Notes: generated by a model not told the origin, from the letters alone. 64,000 nucleotides of DNA from Pedobacter sp. MC2016-14 (GCF_020991475.1 NZ_JAJMPA010000001.1:310001-374000); one strand, 5' to 3'. Shown: positions 1-8,559, counted from the stretch's first letter. Program-made: numbers and translations.

Positions 1-30
1 CTAAATATGTATTAACGTAATGCCAAATCC

Positions 31-61
31 AGATCAGTAGTGTTCCAAGCACTGCTGATCT
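31..61. repeat. Hairpin downstream of the FecR gene
   Basis: An inverted repeat with 12-nt arms (31-42 and 50-61) and a 7-nt loop; the arms pair except for one G-T wobble. It lies just past the stop of the minus-strand FecR gene. No clear T-tract follows on that strand, so it may be a weak terminator or an mRNA-stabilising stem before the next gene outside the window. Confidence 0.4.
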
Positions 62-92
62 TCTTTCTACGCATTACCGCATTTGGTATGTT

Positions 93-1304
93 TTACCTCA
101 TTACAGTAACCCTCCTTCCTTCAATTTTAAAATGAACTTTTCCTGTTGATTCTATTCTGCTTAACACAGCAGAGAGCTTATTCTTTCTTGAAATCCATCC
201 CCGTGGCTCCATGCCTAAGGGCGCAGAAGCATCGTATATCACCTCAACATCGTACCATCTCGCTATTTTACGCATGGCCGATTTCAGGTCGTCACCAGGG
301 CTAAATATAAAGTCGCCATTTTTCCAGGCCATTACGCCTTCCAAATCGGTAAGCCCTACTTTAACAGCGCCCGTTTTAGATACCACAGCCTGCTCGCCTG
401 GTTTTAATATCACATCTGATGGATTGACGCGTATACTGCCCTCCAGCAAAGTCGTTTTCGTATTGGGCTCATCAGCATAGCTGTTGATGTTAAAATGTGT
501 ACCCAGTACCTCTACCGACTGGCCTTTTGTAACCACCATAAAGGGTAGCCTTTCCTTCTGCCCTTTCCTAAAAACTTTTGAAATTTCAAAATACGCCTCT
601 CCTACAAGCTCCACTCTTCTTTCCTTAACCGATGTAAAAGAAGAAGGATATTTTAAAGAAGATGATGCATTGAGCCAAACTTTAGATCCATCTGGCAGCA
701 CAACCTGGTACATTTCTCCCCTGGCCGTAGAAAGCGTATTGAAGGTAGCTTTCTCCTTGCCCTGTTGGTTCAGGAGCACAGAATATTGCAGTTGGCCCTC
801 CCTGGTTTTTACAATGCTCACGCCGGCCTCAGTGGCCAGCTTTCCGGTTACCGCATCAGAAAGCCTTATTTTCCGTCCGTCTGCCAGCGTAAGCGTAGCC
901 CCGTTTTTTCCGGCATCAATATCATTTATTGCAGCTATACCATTATACTTGCTGGCATTACCATTAAATCGCGAAGAATTAACGAGAATGGCCAATGCAC
1001 CTGCAATCAGTAAAACTGCAGCGGCCATCCATATTTTGAAAGGGAACTGTTTAACCACAGGTTGAGTGGCCATAGAACGGTCGGCAGCAAAGATAGCCTG
1101 CAAAATGGCCAGCCTGGTGCTTAAGCTTACATCATCCTTAATATCTTTAGGCTCCATGTAGGCATTAAAAAGCAAGTCATCTGCCAGCACCTTATGCTCA
1201 GGCATCAGCAGCAAATCGGCCATTTCCTGCAGTTCCGCTGCCGAGGCCTCCTCATTCATGCTCAATTTGTACAACTGCTGTAGTCTGCCCGTTTCTTTAT
1301 TCAT
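93..1304 (-). CDS. FecR-family anti-sigma factor
   Basis: Inner-membrane anti-sigma factor that would hold the neighbouring ECF sigma factor until an outer-membrane TonB-dependent transducer signals. The 403-residue protein has a cytoplasmic N-terminal part (about 1-88), one membrane helix (about 91-108, IWMAAAVLLIAGALAILV), a FecR core whose hallmark follows LSTARGEMYQVVLPDGSKVW (about 191-210), the motif VELVGEAYFEI (about 231-241), and a C-terminal DUF4974-like region. Length is usual for Bacteroidota FecR proteins. It lies 81 nt downstream of the sigma gene in the same direction, the normal order. In this phylum such pairs usually precede a SusC/SusD glycan uptake pair, which would lie left of the window; that is inference. 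Confidence 0.93.
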   Translation of the reverse strand: MNKETGRLQQLYKLSMNEEASAAELQEMADLLLMPEHKVLADDLLFNAYMEPKDIKDDVSLSTRLAILQAIFAADRSMATQPVVKQFPFKIWMAAAVLLIAGALAILVNSSRFNGNASKYNGIAAINDIDAGKNGATLTLADGRKIRLSDAVTGKLATEAGVSIVKTREGQLQYSVLLNQQGKEKATFNTLSTARGEMYQVVLPDGSKVWLNASSSLKYPSSFTSVKERRVELVGEAYFEISKVFRKGQKERLPFMVVTKGQSVEVLGTHFNINSYADEPNTKTTLLEGSIRVNPSDVILKPGEQAVVSKTGAVKVGLTDLEGVMAWKNGDFIFSPGDDLKSAMRKIARWYDVEVIYDASAPLGMEPRGWISRKNKLSAVLSRIESTGKVHFKIEGRRVTVMR

Positions 1305-1385
1305 CTCAAATTCAAATGGGAATTTTCCCTTTATTAGCTTTTAAAACAACATAGACAAGAGCTGGCGACCTTTGGGGGGTAAGGA

Positions 1386-1991
1386 CTAAAAATATTTTGT
1401 AAAATAATACAACATAAAAATTCTGGGTACCTCATCCAGGTGTACCAGGCAAAATGCACGGATACTTTTCATGGCCTGCTCAAGGTTCCATTTTACGGTT
1501 TCTGCAGATACCTGTAACTCCGCAGCCACCTCTTCCCTTTTCATCTCCTGCTTTTTAATCAGCAAATAAGTTTGCTTTTGCTTTGGCGGCAGCCGCGCTA
1601 TCGCTTGTTCCAAAATGGCGTTAAATTGCTTTTCCTGTACCAAATGATCGGTTTGCGGATAGTGTGCGGTAAGTGATTCCTGAACCATTTCCAAACGCTT
1701 CTTCTTTTCTTGTTGCAGGCCTTTAATGGCATTAAAAGTCAAATTCTTTGCTATCGTATACAACCAGCCATCAAAATTAACGATATCAGGCAAAGTCAAT
1801 CTGTTTAACCAAACCTTCAAAAAAGCATCCTGGGCAATTTCTTCCGCAATAAATACCTCACCCGTAAGCCGCAAAGCTGTCGAATAAATATTCGGCCTAT
1901 AAAGATCAAAGAGCTGGGCAAAGGCATATTCATCCCCTGCCGCAACTTTTTGCAGCAGTTCTTTCGCCCTAACCTCATCCATCCCCTGCAT
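1386..1991 (-). CDS. ECF RNA polymerase sigma factor
   Basis: Extracytoplasmic-function sigma-70 factor of the FecI-like type common in Bacteroidota. The 201-residue protein shows region 2 (about 22-85, including LFDLYRPNIYSTALRLTGEV and EEIAQDAFLKVWLNR) and region 4 with a helix-turn-helix (about 133-180, LPPKQKQTYLLIKKQEMKRE and VAAELQVSAETVKWNLEQA). It is transcribed with the FecR gene that follows. A second ATG four codons in is possible. It diverges from the hybrid kinase gene across a 198-nt AT-rich gap. Its target promoters cannot be read from this window. Confidence 0.93.
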   Translation of the reverse strand: MQGMDEVRAKELLQKVAAGDEYAFAQLFDLYRPNIYSTALRLTGEVFIAEEIAQDAFLKVWLNRLTLPDIVNFDGWLYTIAKNLTFNAIKGLQQEKKKRLEMVQESLTAHYPQTDHLVQEKQFNAILEQAIARLPPKQKQTYLLIKKQEMKREEVAAELQVSAETVKWNLEQAMKSIRAFCLVHLDEVPRIFMLYYFTKYF

Positions 1992-2175
1992 TTAGCCTAA
2001 ATTTCCTCCATTTGTATTCATATTCTTAAAAATCGATAAAATTTGCAGATCAAACTATAATAAATACGTCGTAAATAACGAAGGTACTTTATTTCACCAC
2101 AATAATAAACAATAAATGCCGCTGCACCTATGGGCATTTATTGTCGGTCAAACTTTAAAAGCTGATGTTTTTCCC

Positions 2176-2183
2176 TAAATTTG
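2176..2183 (+). promoter_or_regulatory. Candidate Bacteroidota -7 box (TAAATTTG)
   Basis: Exact match to the Bacteroidota -7 consensus TAnnTTTG, directly before the hybrid kinase. The expected start of transcription (about 2189-2191) falls on the first ATG at 2190, which would make a leaderless mRNA. If translation instead starts at the ATG at 2244, the leader is about 54 nt. No convincing -33 element is seen, so this rests on the -7 box and position alone. Confidence 0.45.
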
Positions 2184-2189
2184 CTTGCA

Positions 2190-3950
2190 ATGGCCATACA
2201 ACTAAACTATCAGGCACTTTTATCAGACAGCTCCGTACCCTTAATGAAAGCCAGGATTAAAATCCTAACCTTTGGCCTGCTGTTCCTGATCCTGCTCTGC
2301 AGCGTATTACTGGTTATTTTATTTTACAATCCACTCAACCCGCATGCTATCCCTCGTTTAGGTACGCTTCTGGCGGCATTGTGTTTTGCGCTTTATCTCT
2401 TACTGGTCAAAGGCAAATGGAAAATATCAGGACACATGCTGTTGCTTTCCCTTTGTCTCTTCATGTGGTCTAACCTCATGCTCTATTCACATGGCATGAA
2501 CATGATCACCTTTCAGCTTATCCTCATCACTATTTCCGCCTCTTTTTACATTTTGGGTAAAAACTGGGGCATCTGGTACGCCATCATCACCGTAGTACCT
2601 GTATTTATCCGTCTTTTATACGCAAACATAGCACCCGGCGAAGTGTACATTACCAACCTGCAGGCACAAAGACCAAGCTTCCTGGTGGCTTTTACCGGCA
2701 ATTTCATCCTGCTGGTATTGATGCATTACGAGTTTTTCAAATCTTTTTACCAAAGCCAGATCAAAGAGCGCGAGCTCAACATCCAGCTTCAGCAAGCCCT
2801 CAGCGAGGCGCAGCAAGCCACAAAAATGCGGGCAAATTTCCTTTCCTCCATGTCTCACGAATTGCGCACCCCGCTCCATGCGGTCATAGGAATGAGCAAT
2901 TTGCTAAGTACCGGGCATCCCCGCAAAGACCAGGAAGAACACCTTGCCATCCTGCGTTTCTCGGCAGAAAATTTAATGGCCCTCATCAATGACACCCTGG
3001 ATTTCAGCAAGCTGAATGCCGATAAAATTGTACTCAGCAAGTCCGAATTTAATTTGCAGCAGTTACTCCAGAACATTTATGGCTCCTTCCACAGCAAGGC
3101 CAAACAAAAGGGCGTAGCACTGCTGCTCAATACAGAAGATGAACAATGCCCACTGATGCTGAACGGCGATCAAACCCGGCTCACGCAAATCTTAAATAAC
3201 CTCATCTCCAATGCCATCAAATTTACCGACGCAAAAGGGAAGGTCGAAATCTCGGTAAAAACCATCACCAAAGATCAAAACAGCGTTTTACTGGCTTTTA
3301 AAGTAAGCGACAATGGTATCGGCATCCCAAAAAATAAGCAGACCATCATTTTCGAACCTTTTTTGCAAGCCGATAACAACATCGCCAAACGCTATGGTGG
3401 CACCGGGCTAGGCCTGGCCATTGTAAAACGATTGGTGCAACTGCACGACAGCAACCTGATCCTGGAAAGCGAAGAAAACAAGGGCTCAACATTCACATTT
3501 GATCTGCGCTACGATTTTGTCAGCAGCCAGCATCCCACAGTAGCCGCTGTACCAATTGGCCCAACCATCATCGACATCAGTCAGCTCAATATCCTCATCG
3601 CAGAAGACAACCTCATCAACATCATGCTGCTCAAAAGGATCCTGGACCAATGGAACTGCAGGTACACCGAGGTGCACAACGGACTGGAAGCACTCGAAAA
3701 AGCAAAAACCGGTGAATTTGATGTCATACTCATGGACATCCACATGCCCGTGATGGACGGCTTTGAAGCCGCTAAATTAATCCGGGAAGTCGAAGATGTC
3801 AGGATCTCCCAAATCAAAATCATCGCCCTCACCGCTTCCAGCGAAGTAGATATCCAGCAATCCTTCAGCTATACCTACCTGGACGACTACCTGACCAAAC
3901 CATTTTCTCCCAATCTCCTCAAAGAAAAACTAGAAGCCATCGTAAAATAA
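2190..3950 (+). CDS. Hybrid sensor histidine kinase with receiver domain
   Basis: Membrane sensor kinase with its own receiver, so likely part of a phosphorelay. The N-terminal 185 residues form about six membrane helices without a recognisable periplasmic sensor domain. A short coiled stretch leads to the HisKA domain with phospho-acceptor motif FLSSMSHELRTPLHAVIGM (His about 223). The ATPase domain follows, with an N box (LNNLISNAIKFTDAKGKVEI) and G boxes (DNGIGIPKNK, YGGTGLGLAIVKRL). The C-terminal receiver has ILIAEDN, the acceptor Asp in VILMDIHMPVMDGFEAA, the switch Thr in ALTASS and the Lys in LTKPFSP. An upstream TTG would add three residues; ATG 2190 or ATG 2244 is preferred. No DNA-binding output domain or partner regulator is adjacent. 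Confidence 0.92.
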   Translation: MAIQLNYQALLSDSSVPLMKARIKILTFGLLFLILLCSVLLVILFYNPLNPHAIPRLGTLLAALCFALYLLLVKGKWKISGHMLLLSLCLFMWSNLMLYSHGMNMITFQLILITISASFYILGKNWGIWYAIITVVPVFIRLLYANIAPGEVYITNLQAQRPSFLVAFTGNFILLVLMHYEFFKSFYQSQIKERELNIQLQQALSEAQQATKMRANFLSSMSHELRTPLHAVIGMSNLLSTGHPRKDQEEHLAILRFSAENLMALINDTLDFSKLNADKIVLSKSEFNLQQLLQNIYGSFHSKAKQKGVALLLNTEDEQCPLMLNGDQTRLTQILNNLISNAIKFTDAKGKVEISVKTITKDQNSVLLAFKVSDNGIGIPKNKQTIIFEPFLQADNNIAKRYGGTGLGLAIVKRLVQLHDSNLILESEENKGSTFTFDLRYDFVSSQHPTVAAVPIGPTIIDISQLNILIAEDNLINIMLLKRILDQWNCRYTEVHNGLEALEKAKTGEFDVILMDIHMPVMDGFEAAKLIREVEDVRISQIKIIALTASSEVDIQQSFSYTYLDDYLTKPFSPNLLKEKLEAIVK

Positions 3951-3953
3951 AAA

Positions 3954-3984
3954 AGGTTGCATCGTTAAAAAAACGACACAACCT
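3954..3984 (+). terminator. Stem-loop after the hybrid kinase
   Basis: Arms 3954-3966 and 3972-3984 pair over 13 positions with a two-base internal mismatch and a loop of five A. It begins three bases after the kinase stop codon. The usual T-run is missing, so terminator function is plausible but unproven. Confidence 0.4.
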
Positions 3985-4065
3985 CTATGCTATTTGTGTA
4001 TACTCAATGTACTTTCTGCAATTGAAAGATACAACCTCTTCTATGCTATTTGCATATGCGCAATG
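3978..4065. repeat. Imperfect tandem duplication, period about 53 nt
   Basis: Two related segments begin at 3978 and 4031, both with ACAACCTC followed by CTATGCTATTTG and ending in CAATG. Between them lies a less conserved stretch. The duplication fills the gap between the convergent kinase and ugd genes. No ORF or known element is visible in it. Confidence 0.6.
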
Positions 4066-4086
4066 CGGTTTTTTTTGGTAAAGTGA

Positions 4087-4155
4087 GGGGATGTATGAGC
4101 AAGCCTAGCGCCGGTTGCCGAAGGCCTAGCGGATGCAGCTTGCGAATACATCCCC
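4087..4155. repeat. REP-like cruciform element next to ugd
   Basis: A perfect 10-bp outer stem (GGGGATGTAT at 4087-4096 with ATACATCCCC at 4146-4155), then an inner 6-bp stem (GCAAGC at 4099-4104 with GCTTGC at 4138-4143), then a GC-rich centre with further self-complementarity. It sits five bases beyond the ugd stop codon. A diverged relative lies at 22010-22107, sharing ATGAGCAAGCCT on the left arm and CTTGCGAAT on the right. This suggests a dispersed intergenic repeat family. Confidence 0.65.
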
Positions 4156-4160
4156 GAACG

Positions 4161-5555
4161 CTAACTTCCGATACTCTGCACCTTAAAGCCAATCGCCCTT
4201 AATTTATCCGCATCCAGCAAGTTACGGCCGTCAAAAATCTTTGCCGGTTTCAACATGCTGTCATAAATGCGCTGCCAGTCATACTCCTTAAATTCGTCCC
4301 ATTCAGTCAGTACTGCAATCGCATGTGCGTTTTCACAAGCACGATAAGGATCCTCAAATACCTTTACCGCTTCCTGGTTTTGCTCCGGTTTACGGGTTTC
4401 CAGGTAATCCAGATCACCGTACACCTGACCAGCAGTTACCTTCGGATCATACACACGGATTTTCGCCTGCTCGTTCAGCAGTTCATCAGCCACATAAATC
4501 GCGGCAGACTCACGCGTATCATTGGTATCCTTTTTAAAAGCCCAGCCTAAAAAGGCAATCTTTTTACCAGAAATGGTATTGTATAAATTTTTAATGATAT
4601 TTAACGCAAAACGTTTCTTCTGGTGGTCGTTCATGATGATCACCTGCTCCCAGTAATCCGCAACCTCCTGTAAGCCAAAACTACGGGAAATATAGACCAG
4701 GTTTAAAATGTCCTTTTGAAAACAAGAACCCCCAAAACCAACAGAAGCTTTTAAGAATTTAGAACCAATCCTGCTGTCCGTACCAATAGCCCGGGCAACT
4801 TCATTTACATCCGCTTCCGTTTTCTCACAAAGTTCAGAAATGGCATTGATAGAAGAAATACGTTGGGCCAGGTAAGCATTTGCAACCAGTTTACTCAACT
4901 CAGAAGACCATACATTGGTGGTCAAAATACGTTCTCTAGGAATCCAGTTCGCATACACATCTACCAAAGCAGCAATGGCTTCCTTTCCGGTATCCGTACT
5001 GTCACCACCAATCAATACACGGTCTGGCGCAAATAAATCTTCTACAGCCGTACCTTCCGCTAAAAACTCAGGATTAGAAAGCACTTCAAATTTAACACCA
5101 CTGCCCGTATTGTGTAAAATATCACGCACGGCTTCAGCAGTCCTTACCGGAAGGGTAGATTTCTCCACAATAATTTTATCAGAGGTAGATACCCTTGCAA
5201 TCTGGCGGGCACATAGCTCAATGTATTTCAAATCAGCGCCCATACCTTTACCTGCACCGTAGGTTTTAGTTGGCGTATTTACAGAAATAAAAATCATTTC
5301 CGCCTCATCTATGGCTTTGTCCACTTCAGTAGAAAAAAACAGGTTTCTTCCCCTTGCTTCCGCGACCACTTCGCTCAAACCTGGCTCATAAACAGGAATG
5401 TTATTGGTATCAGGATCATTCCAGGCCTCAATTCTGGCCACGTTTAAATCCACAACAGTCACCTGTATGTGCGGGCATTTTAAAGCGATAATGGCCATGG
5501 TGGGTCCGCCTACATAACCTGCACCAATGCAGCAAATTTTTGTAATCTTAGTCAT
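4161..5555 (-). CDS. ugd: UDP-glucose 6-dehydrogenase
   Basis: NAD-dependent oxidation of UDP-glucose to UDP-glucuronate, a precursor for acidic exopolysaccharide. The Rossmann start is [20 protein letters not shown], followed by VTVVDLN, the substrate loop [17 protein letters not shown], and the catalytic cysteine in [14 protein letters not shown]. At 464 residues, with the [11 protein letters not shown] opening and an insertion after the first strand, it resembles the animal-type UGDH rather than the shorter bacterial Ugd/TuaD form; such enzymes are known in Bacteroidota. I chose the ATG at 5555 because the Rossmann motif follows within a few residues; the upstream ATG (5600) would add 15 residues of poor quality. 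It is monocistronic and convergent with the kinase. Confidence 0.95.
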   Translation of the reverse strand: MTKITKICCIGAGYVGGPTMAIIALKCPHIQVTVVDLNVARIEAWNDPDTNNIPVYEPGLSEVVAEARGRNLFFSTEVDKAIDEAEMIFISVNTPTKTYGAGKGMGADLKYIELCARQIARVSTSDKIIVEKSTLPVRTAEAVRDILHNTGSGVKFEVLSNPEFLAEGTAVEDLFAPDRVLIGGDSTDTGKEAIAALVDVYANWIPRERILTTNVWSSELSKLVANAYLAQRISSINAISELCEKTEADVNEVARAIGTDSRIGSKFLKASVGFGGSCFQKDILNLVYISRSFGLQEVADYWEQVIIMNDHQKKRFALNIIKNLYNTISGKKIAFLGWAFKKDTNDTRESAAIYVADELLNEQAKIRVYDPKVTAGQVYGDLDYLETRKPEQNQEAVKVFEDPYRACENAHAIAVLTEWDEFKEYDWQRIYDSMLKPAKIFDGRNLLDADKLRAIGFKVQSIGS

Positions 5556-5786
5556 ATAATTGAAGTATTGATAATCTCTAGTATTTCTTCCTGTAAACAT
5601 AACAAATCATGTGTACATTTTTAAAAATATTCACGATATTTAAAGAATTAAATGGAAATGGGATCCATAATAGCCACCATGGCAAAAAAAAAGGGGTAAA
5701 ATTTGAAAAAATGGGCTAGTACTGTAATTATTAAGAAATCAACAAGCGTTATTAATTAATTAATATAGAATTTATATACTTTATTC

Positions 5787-5816
5787 CAAATGTGTGAATT
5801 ATAATTCGCACATTTG
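5787..5816. promoter_or_regulatory. 30-bp palindrome upstream of the microprotein gene
   Basis: Arms 5787-5799 and 5804-5816 pair over 13 positions with one wobble, around a four-base TATA loop; the outer half-site reads CAAATGTG. It lies in the 348-nt AT-rich gap between the divergent ugd and the small gene at 5904. No T-tract follows, so an operator or structured leader is as likely as a terminator. The rest of the gap (5556-5903) holds only AT-rich sequence with TTAATTAATTAATA. Confidence 0.5.
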
Positions 5817-5903
5817 ACCATAGAAGTCTTGCGCTGTCATGTGTCATCCCTGTTAATCTGCCTGGAAAAAATAAGGAAAGAAAAAGCATAAACGAAATCA
5901 GCA

Positions 5904-6095
5904 ATGGAAACAACGCACACAGAGAATAGCTGGTTAAAAGTCCAGAAAGTCTACCACAAATGTCCTAAATGCAAACCAGGTTACCTGGACACCAGGGTGC
6001 CCCGGGATCCTTTTGTGAAATATGTATTTTTTTGGCTCAAGGTTAGAAAATATCGTTGCAACAATTGCCAGAGAAAAATGTACATCTGGGTTTAA
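5904..6095 (+). CDS. Small zinc-ribbon-like protein (63 aa)
   Basis: No family recognised. The 63-residue protein has two CxxC knuckles (CPKC near residue 19 and CNNC near residue 53) separated by a basic, aromatic stretch with VPRDPFVKYVFFWLKVRKYR, and ends in KMYIWV. The four cysteines suggest one zinc site. The hydrophobic middle is too short and charged for a safe membrane call. A clear relative is at 54740-54928: both share CxxC, VPR, a Phe-Leu-Lys-rich middle, YxCxxC (WCxxC in the other) and a closing YIW. That similarity, and the strong terminator right behind it, support a real gene. The role is unknown; nucleic-acid or protein binding is a guess. Confidence 0.7.
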   Translation: METTHTENSWLKVQKVYHKCPKCKPGYLDTRVPRDPFVKYVFFWLKVRKYRCNNCQRKMYIWV

Positions 6096-6096
6096 T

Positions 6097-6135
6097 ATAC
6101 AATAAAGGCCACCGATTGGGTGGCCTTTATTGTAT
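6097..6135. terminator. Strong bidirectional terminator
   Basis: Perfect 17-bp stem (6097-6113 with 6119-6135), GC core GGCCACC/GGTGGCC, five-base loop and A/T-rich flanks on both sides. It lies between the plus-strand microprotein gene and the convergent lipoprotein gene, so it can serve both. Confidence 0.88.
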
Positions 6136-6161
6136 CCGAAATACGGTATTAAAAATCCAGT

Positions 6162-7763
6162 CTATTTACAAGCCTGGATCAACAGCCCATTGTCCTCAGG
6201 GGATAACGCACCGTCTCCCACACTGGCAGAATTATCTTGCTCTGTAATGGTACGTTTTAAAACTTGTTTTGCGGAATTACCCCAAACCGCTTTAAAATCA
6301 TAAGCTGTTCCTTTTGTCAGCAAAGTAGTCTTCAGTAAACCATCACTTGCCGTACCTAAAATGCTGTAGTTTAATGCAGAACTTCCAGCTATTTTGTAGT
6401 AGATGTCAAAATTAGGGATCAGAATCGTTCCTTTACCCGGACATTTCACGTTCAGTTTAAGCGTAATGTTTTCAAAAGCTACAGTAGGTTCTGTTAGTGT
6501 AACATTTACCGTTGGCCCGGAACAAGGAGAAGCCAGGTCACCAAAAGCCAAAATGGCATCATTGGCGATATCCAAGATGGTGTATTTTAAAGGGATGTTA
6601 GGTAAGCCTCTTACAGTAGCCTGGAAACCATTGCTCACTACCATATCGGTACTGCCCAGCAACACATTACTTGTGGTATATAACTTTACTTTAACTGGTC
6701 TGCTCGCATCTTTCAACCATGCTGCCGATACATTGATGTTTACATCCTTACAAGTAGAGGTTGGGCTCACATAACCTACGGTATAAACTGTTAAGTGGTT
6801 AGTGGTAAAAGTTACCACCAATTTATTCCCATTGGCAGTTACCGTACCATCTTTTTCATATTTAAACTGACCAGAAGCCACGTCATAACTATAAATCGGG
6901 ATCACCGTACCGGCAGTTAGTGCAGCACCAGTAAATGATTTATAATTCGGATCCAGCTCTATGCTCACAGAAATGTCTTTAGTAAATGATTTAACCTCTG
7001 TACTACCCACAAACATTTTAATGGAAGCAAAACCTGCAGGCAAAAAGAACGCAGGGGCCGCTACAGTTGTTCCTGGCAAAATTACACTTGACGCGCTTAG
7101 TTCTCCACCAGGGAACAATTTTAAGGCTTCCGGATCAGTGGTGTCATAGTTAAAAATCTGACTGGTTAAGGCCGTACCTGTCAATGCAGCGCCCGTAGCA
7201 GTTTTAAATTCAGTACCTGCCGGGATACTGATAGAAGTCACCGTCGGCACATTCGCATTGGTAGCCGTAGTTAATGGAATCACAGCTGTTGTTGCGTTCC
7301 CGGTCAAAGTGGTCGTTGCACTTACATACGTAGCAGCAGTTGTGCTATTTCCTGTTTTTTGCAAAACTACTTTTTTAAGCTGGGTCAGCTGACCATTCAC
7401 AATACTCATGGGAATATTCGCATCCTCATACCCTGTAGCTTTCAGTACCACGTTAAAGTTTACACTTTTTGCGGCTGTAGGCTCATGTTTGTAATGTACC
7501 CCCAGCGTAATGATCCCACCCGGCGCATAAGGTGTTTTATCACCAGAAAAATCATAGATATAATCCTTATCCGCACCAGTTAAGGTCACAGTTAAAGAAG
7601 TAGGTAAAGTCTCACCGGTAGAACCAACCACCATGATAGAGGCTTTATAATTGATCACTGAAGCGTCAAACAACACCTCAATATCATCAGTAGGATTCTT
7701 ACAGCTATTGAAAAAGAATCCTGTAAAGAGCATAACGCTCAGCAGCGTAAATATTTTTTTCAT
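6162..7763 (-). CDS. Secreted lipoprotein, paralogue of 8729-10330
   Basis: Function unknown. The 533-residue protein starts with a lipoprotein signal peptide and lipobox FFFNSC (Cys21), followed by KNPTDDIEV. Residues about 25-135 look like one beta-sandwich domain. The middle part carries SISIPAGTEFKTATGAALTG, a pattern reminiscent of ZU5-like/IPAGT surface domains. The C-terminal 200 residues form another beta-rich unit with paired cysteines (CKDV, SPCSG, KCPGKG and the final ACK). It is closely related over its full length to the lipoprotein at 8729-10330. It follows the beta-barrel gene by 25 nt, so both are probably one transcript. A surface adhesion or glycan-binding role is possible but unproven. 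Confidence 0.85.
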   Translation of the reverse strand: MKKIFTLLSVMLFTGFFFNSCKNPTDDIEVLFDASVINYKASIMVVGSTGETLPTSLTVTLTGADKDYIYDFSGDKTPYAPGGIITLGVHYKHEPTAAKSVNFNVVLKATGYEDANIPMSIVNGQLTQLKKVVLQKTGNSTTAATYVSATTTLTGNATTAVIPLTTATNANVPTVTSISIPAGTEFKTATGAALTGTALTSQIFNYDTTDPEALKLFPGGELSASSVILPGTTVAAPAFFLPAGFASIKMFVGSTEVKSFTKDISVSIELDPNYKSFTGAALTAGTVIPIYSYDVASGQFKYEKDGTVTANGNKLVVTFTTNHLTVYTVGYVSPTSTCKDVNINVSAAWLKDASRPVKVKLYTTSNVLLGSTDMVVSNGFQATVRGLPNIPLKYTILDIANDAILAFGDLASPCSGPTVNVTLTEPTVAFENITLKLNVKCPGKGTILIPNFDIYYKIAGSSALNYSILGTASDGLLKTTLLTKGTAYDFKAVWGNSAKQVLKRTITEQDNSASVGDGALSPEDNGLLIQACK

Positions 7764-7788
7764 GTTTTTATGAATTAACTTAGGTAAA

Positions 7789-8466
7789 TTAAAGACGGAA
7801 ATTCAGGTTCAGCTGCAATACAGGCAAAAACCTGTAATCGTCCATGTTTTTCTGGAACTGTGCAGAACTGGCATTGTTGGCAGCAAGCAATTTGGTGCCG
7901 GTAAGGGAAGCTTCAGGTTTGCCCATGTAATATACCCCAAGGTTAAAACCAAGGCTAAAGCGCTTTTTACTGACTACGCTCTCAATCCCTGTACCCAGGT
8001 AAGGCGTTACTTTGTTCCATTTTACATCGCCAATGAGCTCACCAAGATCCTCACTTGGAATCAGGATATCGCCATATTTAAAGGTACCCTGGTAGGTAAT
8101 GGTGGCCTTCCCACCTCTTTTCCACCAATAGGCACCACCGGCGCTGAATAAAATTTTGCGTGAAAACGACGCACTGTTTCCAAAAGGATGCCAGTCAAAC
8201 ATCACATGGGCATTGGCAAAATCACCATCCACATCCACTTCAGTAGGCTCATTGCTAATTTTAGTCACCACGTTGGCTTTAATAGGCACTACACTAGCTC
8301 CGGCTTTAAACACATACTTCGGATTTTTGGAATACTTCAGGTCCAAACCCACACCTTGTGTACCTGCAGTTGCACTCAGCACAGTTGAAGAACCATTCTG
8401 CGCTTTCATTTTTACCGCAGACATTAGGATTACCGCTAGCGTAAGCATCAGTAATTTTCTTTTCAT
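7789..8466 (-). CDS. Outer-membrane beta-barrel-like protein
   Basis: Function unknown. The 225-residue protein has a signal peptide (MKRKLLMLTLAVILMSAVKM, cleaved near KAQ) and alternating hydrophobic strands ending in LNLNFRL, a typical barrel C-terminus. It resembles the barrel inside the gld operon (57697-58335): both show an AGA/AGAT strand with V.P, FDWHP or VDWQP, an AGGAY/GAGY strand, PYLGTG, then a Leu/Asn-rich strand with YY. It lies directly before the lipoprotein gene 6162-7763, with a candidate promoter about 90 nt upstream. This suggests a barrel plus lipoprotein pair acting at the outer membrane. Confidence 0.8.
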   Translation of the reverse strand: MKRKLLMLTLAVILMSAVKMKAQNGSSTVLSATAGTQGVGLDLKYSKNPKYVFKAGASVVPIKANVVTKISNEPTEVDVDGDFANAHVMFDWHPFGNSASFSRKILFSAGGAYWWKRGGKATITYQGTFKYGDILIPSEDLGELIGDVKWNKVTPYLGTGIESVVSKKRFSLGFNLGVYYMGKPEASLTGTKLLAANNASSAQFQKNMDDYRFLPVLQLNLNFRL

Positions 8467-8551
8467 AATTGATTTTTAATTTAGATTACAGTTTATTGGT
8501 TTTTTATTGCAATCCTGTTTCATTTAACAGTTTATTGCAGTGTAATTGTTA

Positions 8552-8559
8552 CAAATATA
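8552..8559 (-). promoter_or_regulatory. Candidate -7 box for the barrel-lipoprotein operon
   Basis: Reads TATATTTG on the minus strand, an exact TAnnTTTG match, giving a leader of about 80 nt before the barrel gene. The leader contains two copies of ACAGTTTATTG (plus-strand reading) 39 nt apart. The context is AT-rich, so a chance match is possible. Confidence 0.4.

Noticed and set aside
484..1065. 193-codon plus-strand ORF opposite FecR
   Set aside because: Antisense shadow of a confidently assigned gene, with no recognisable protein features.
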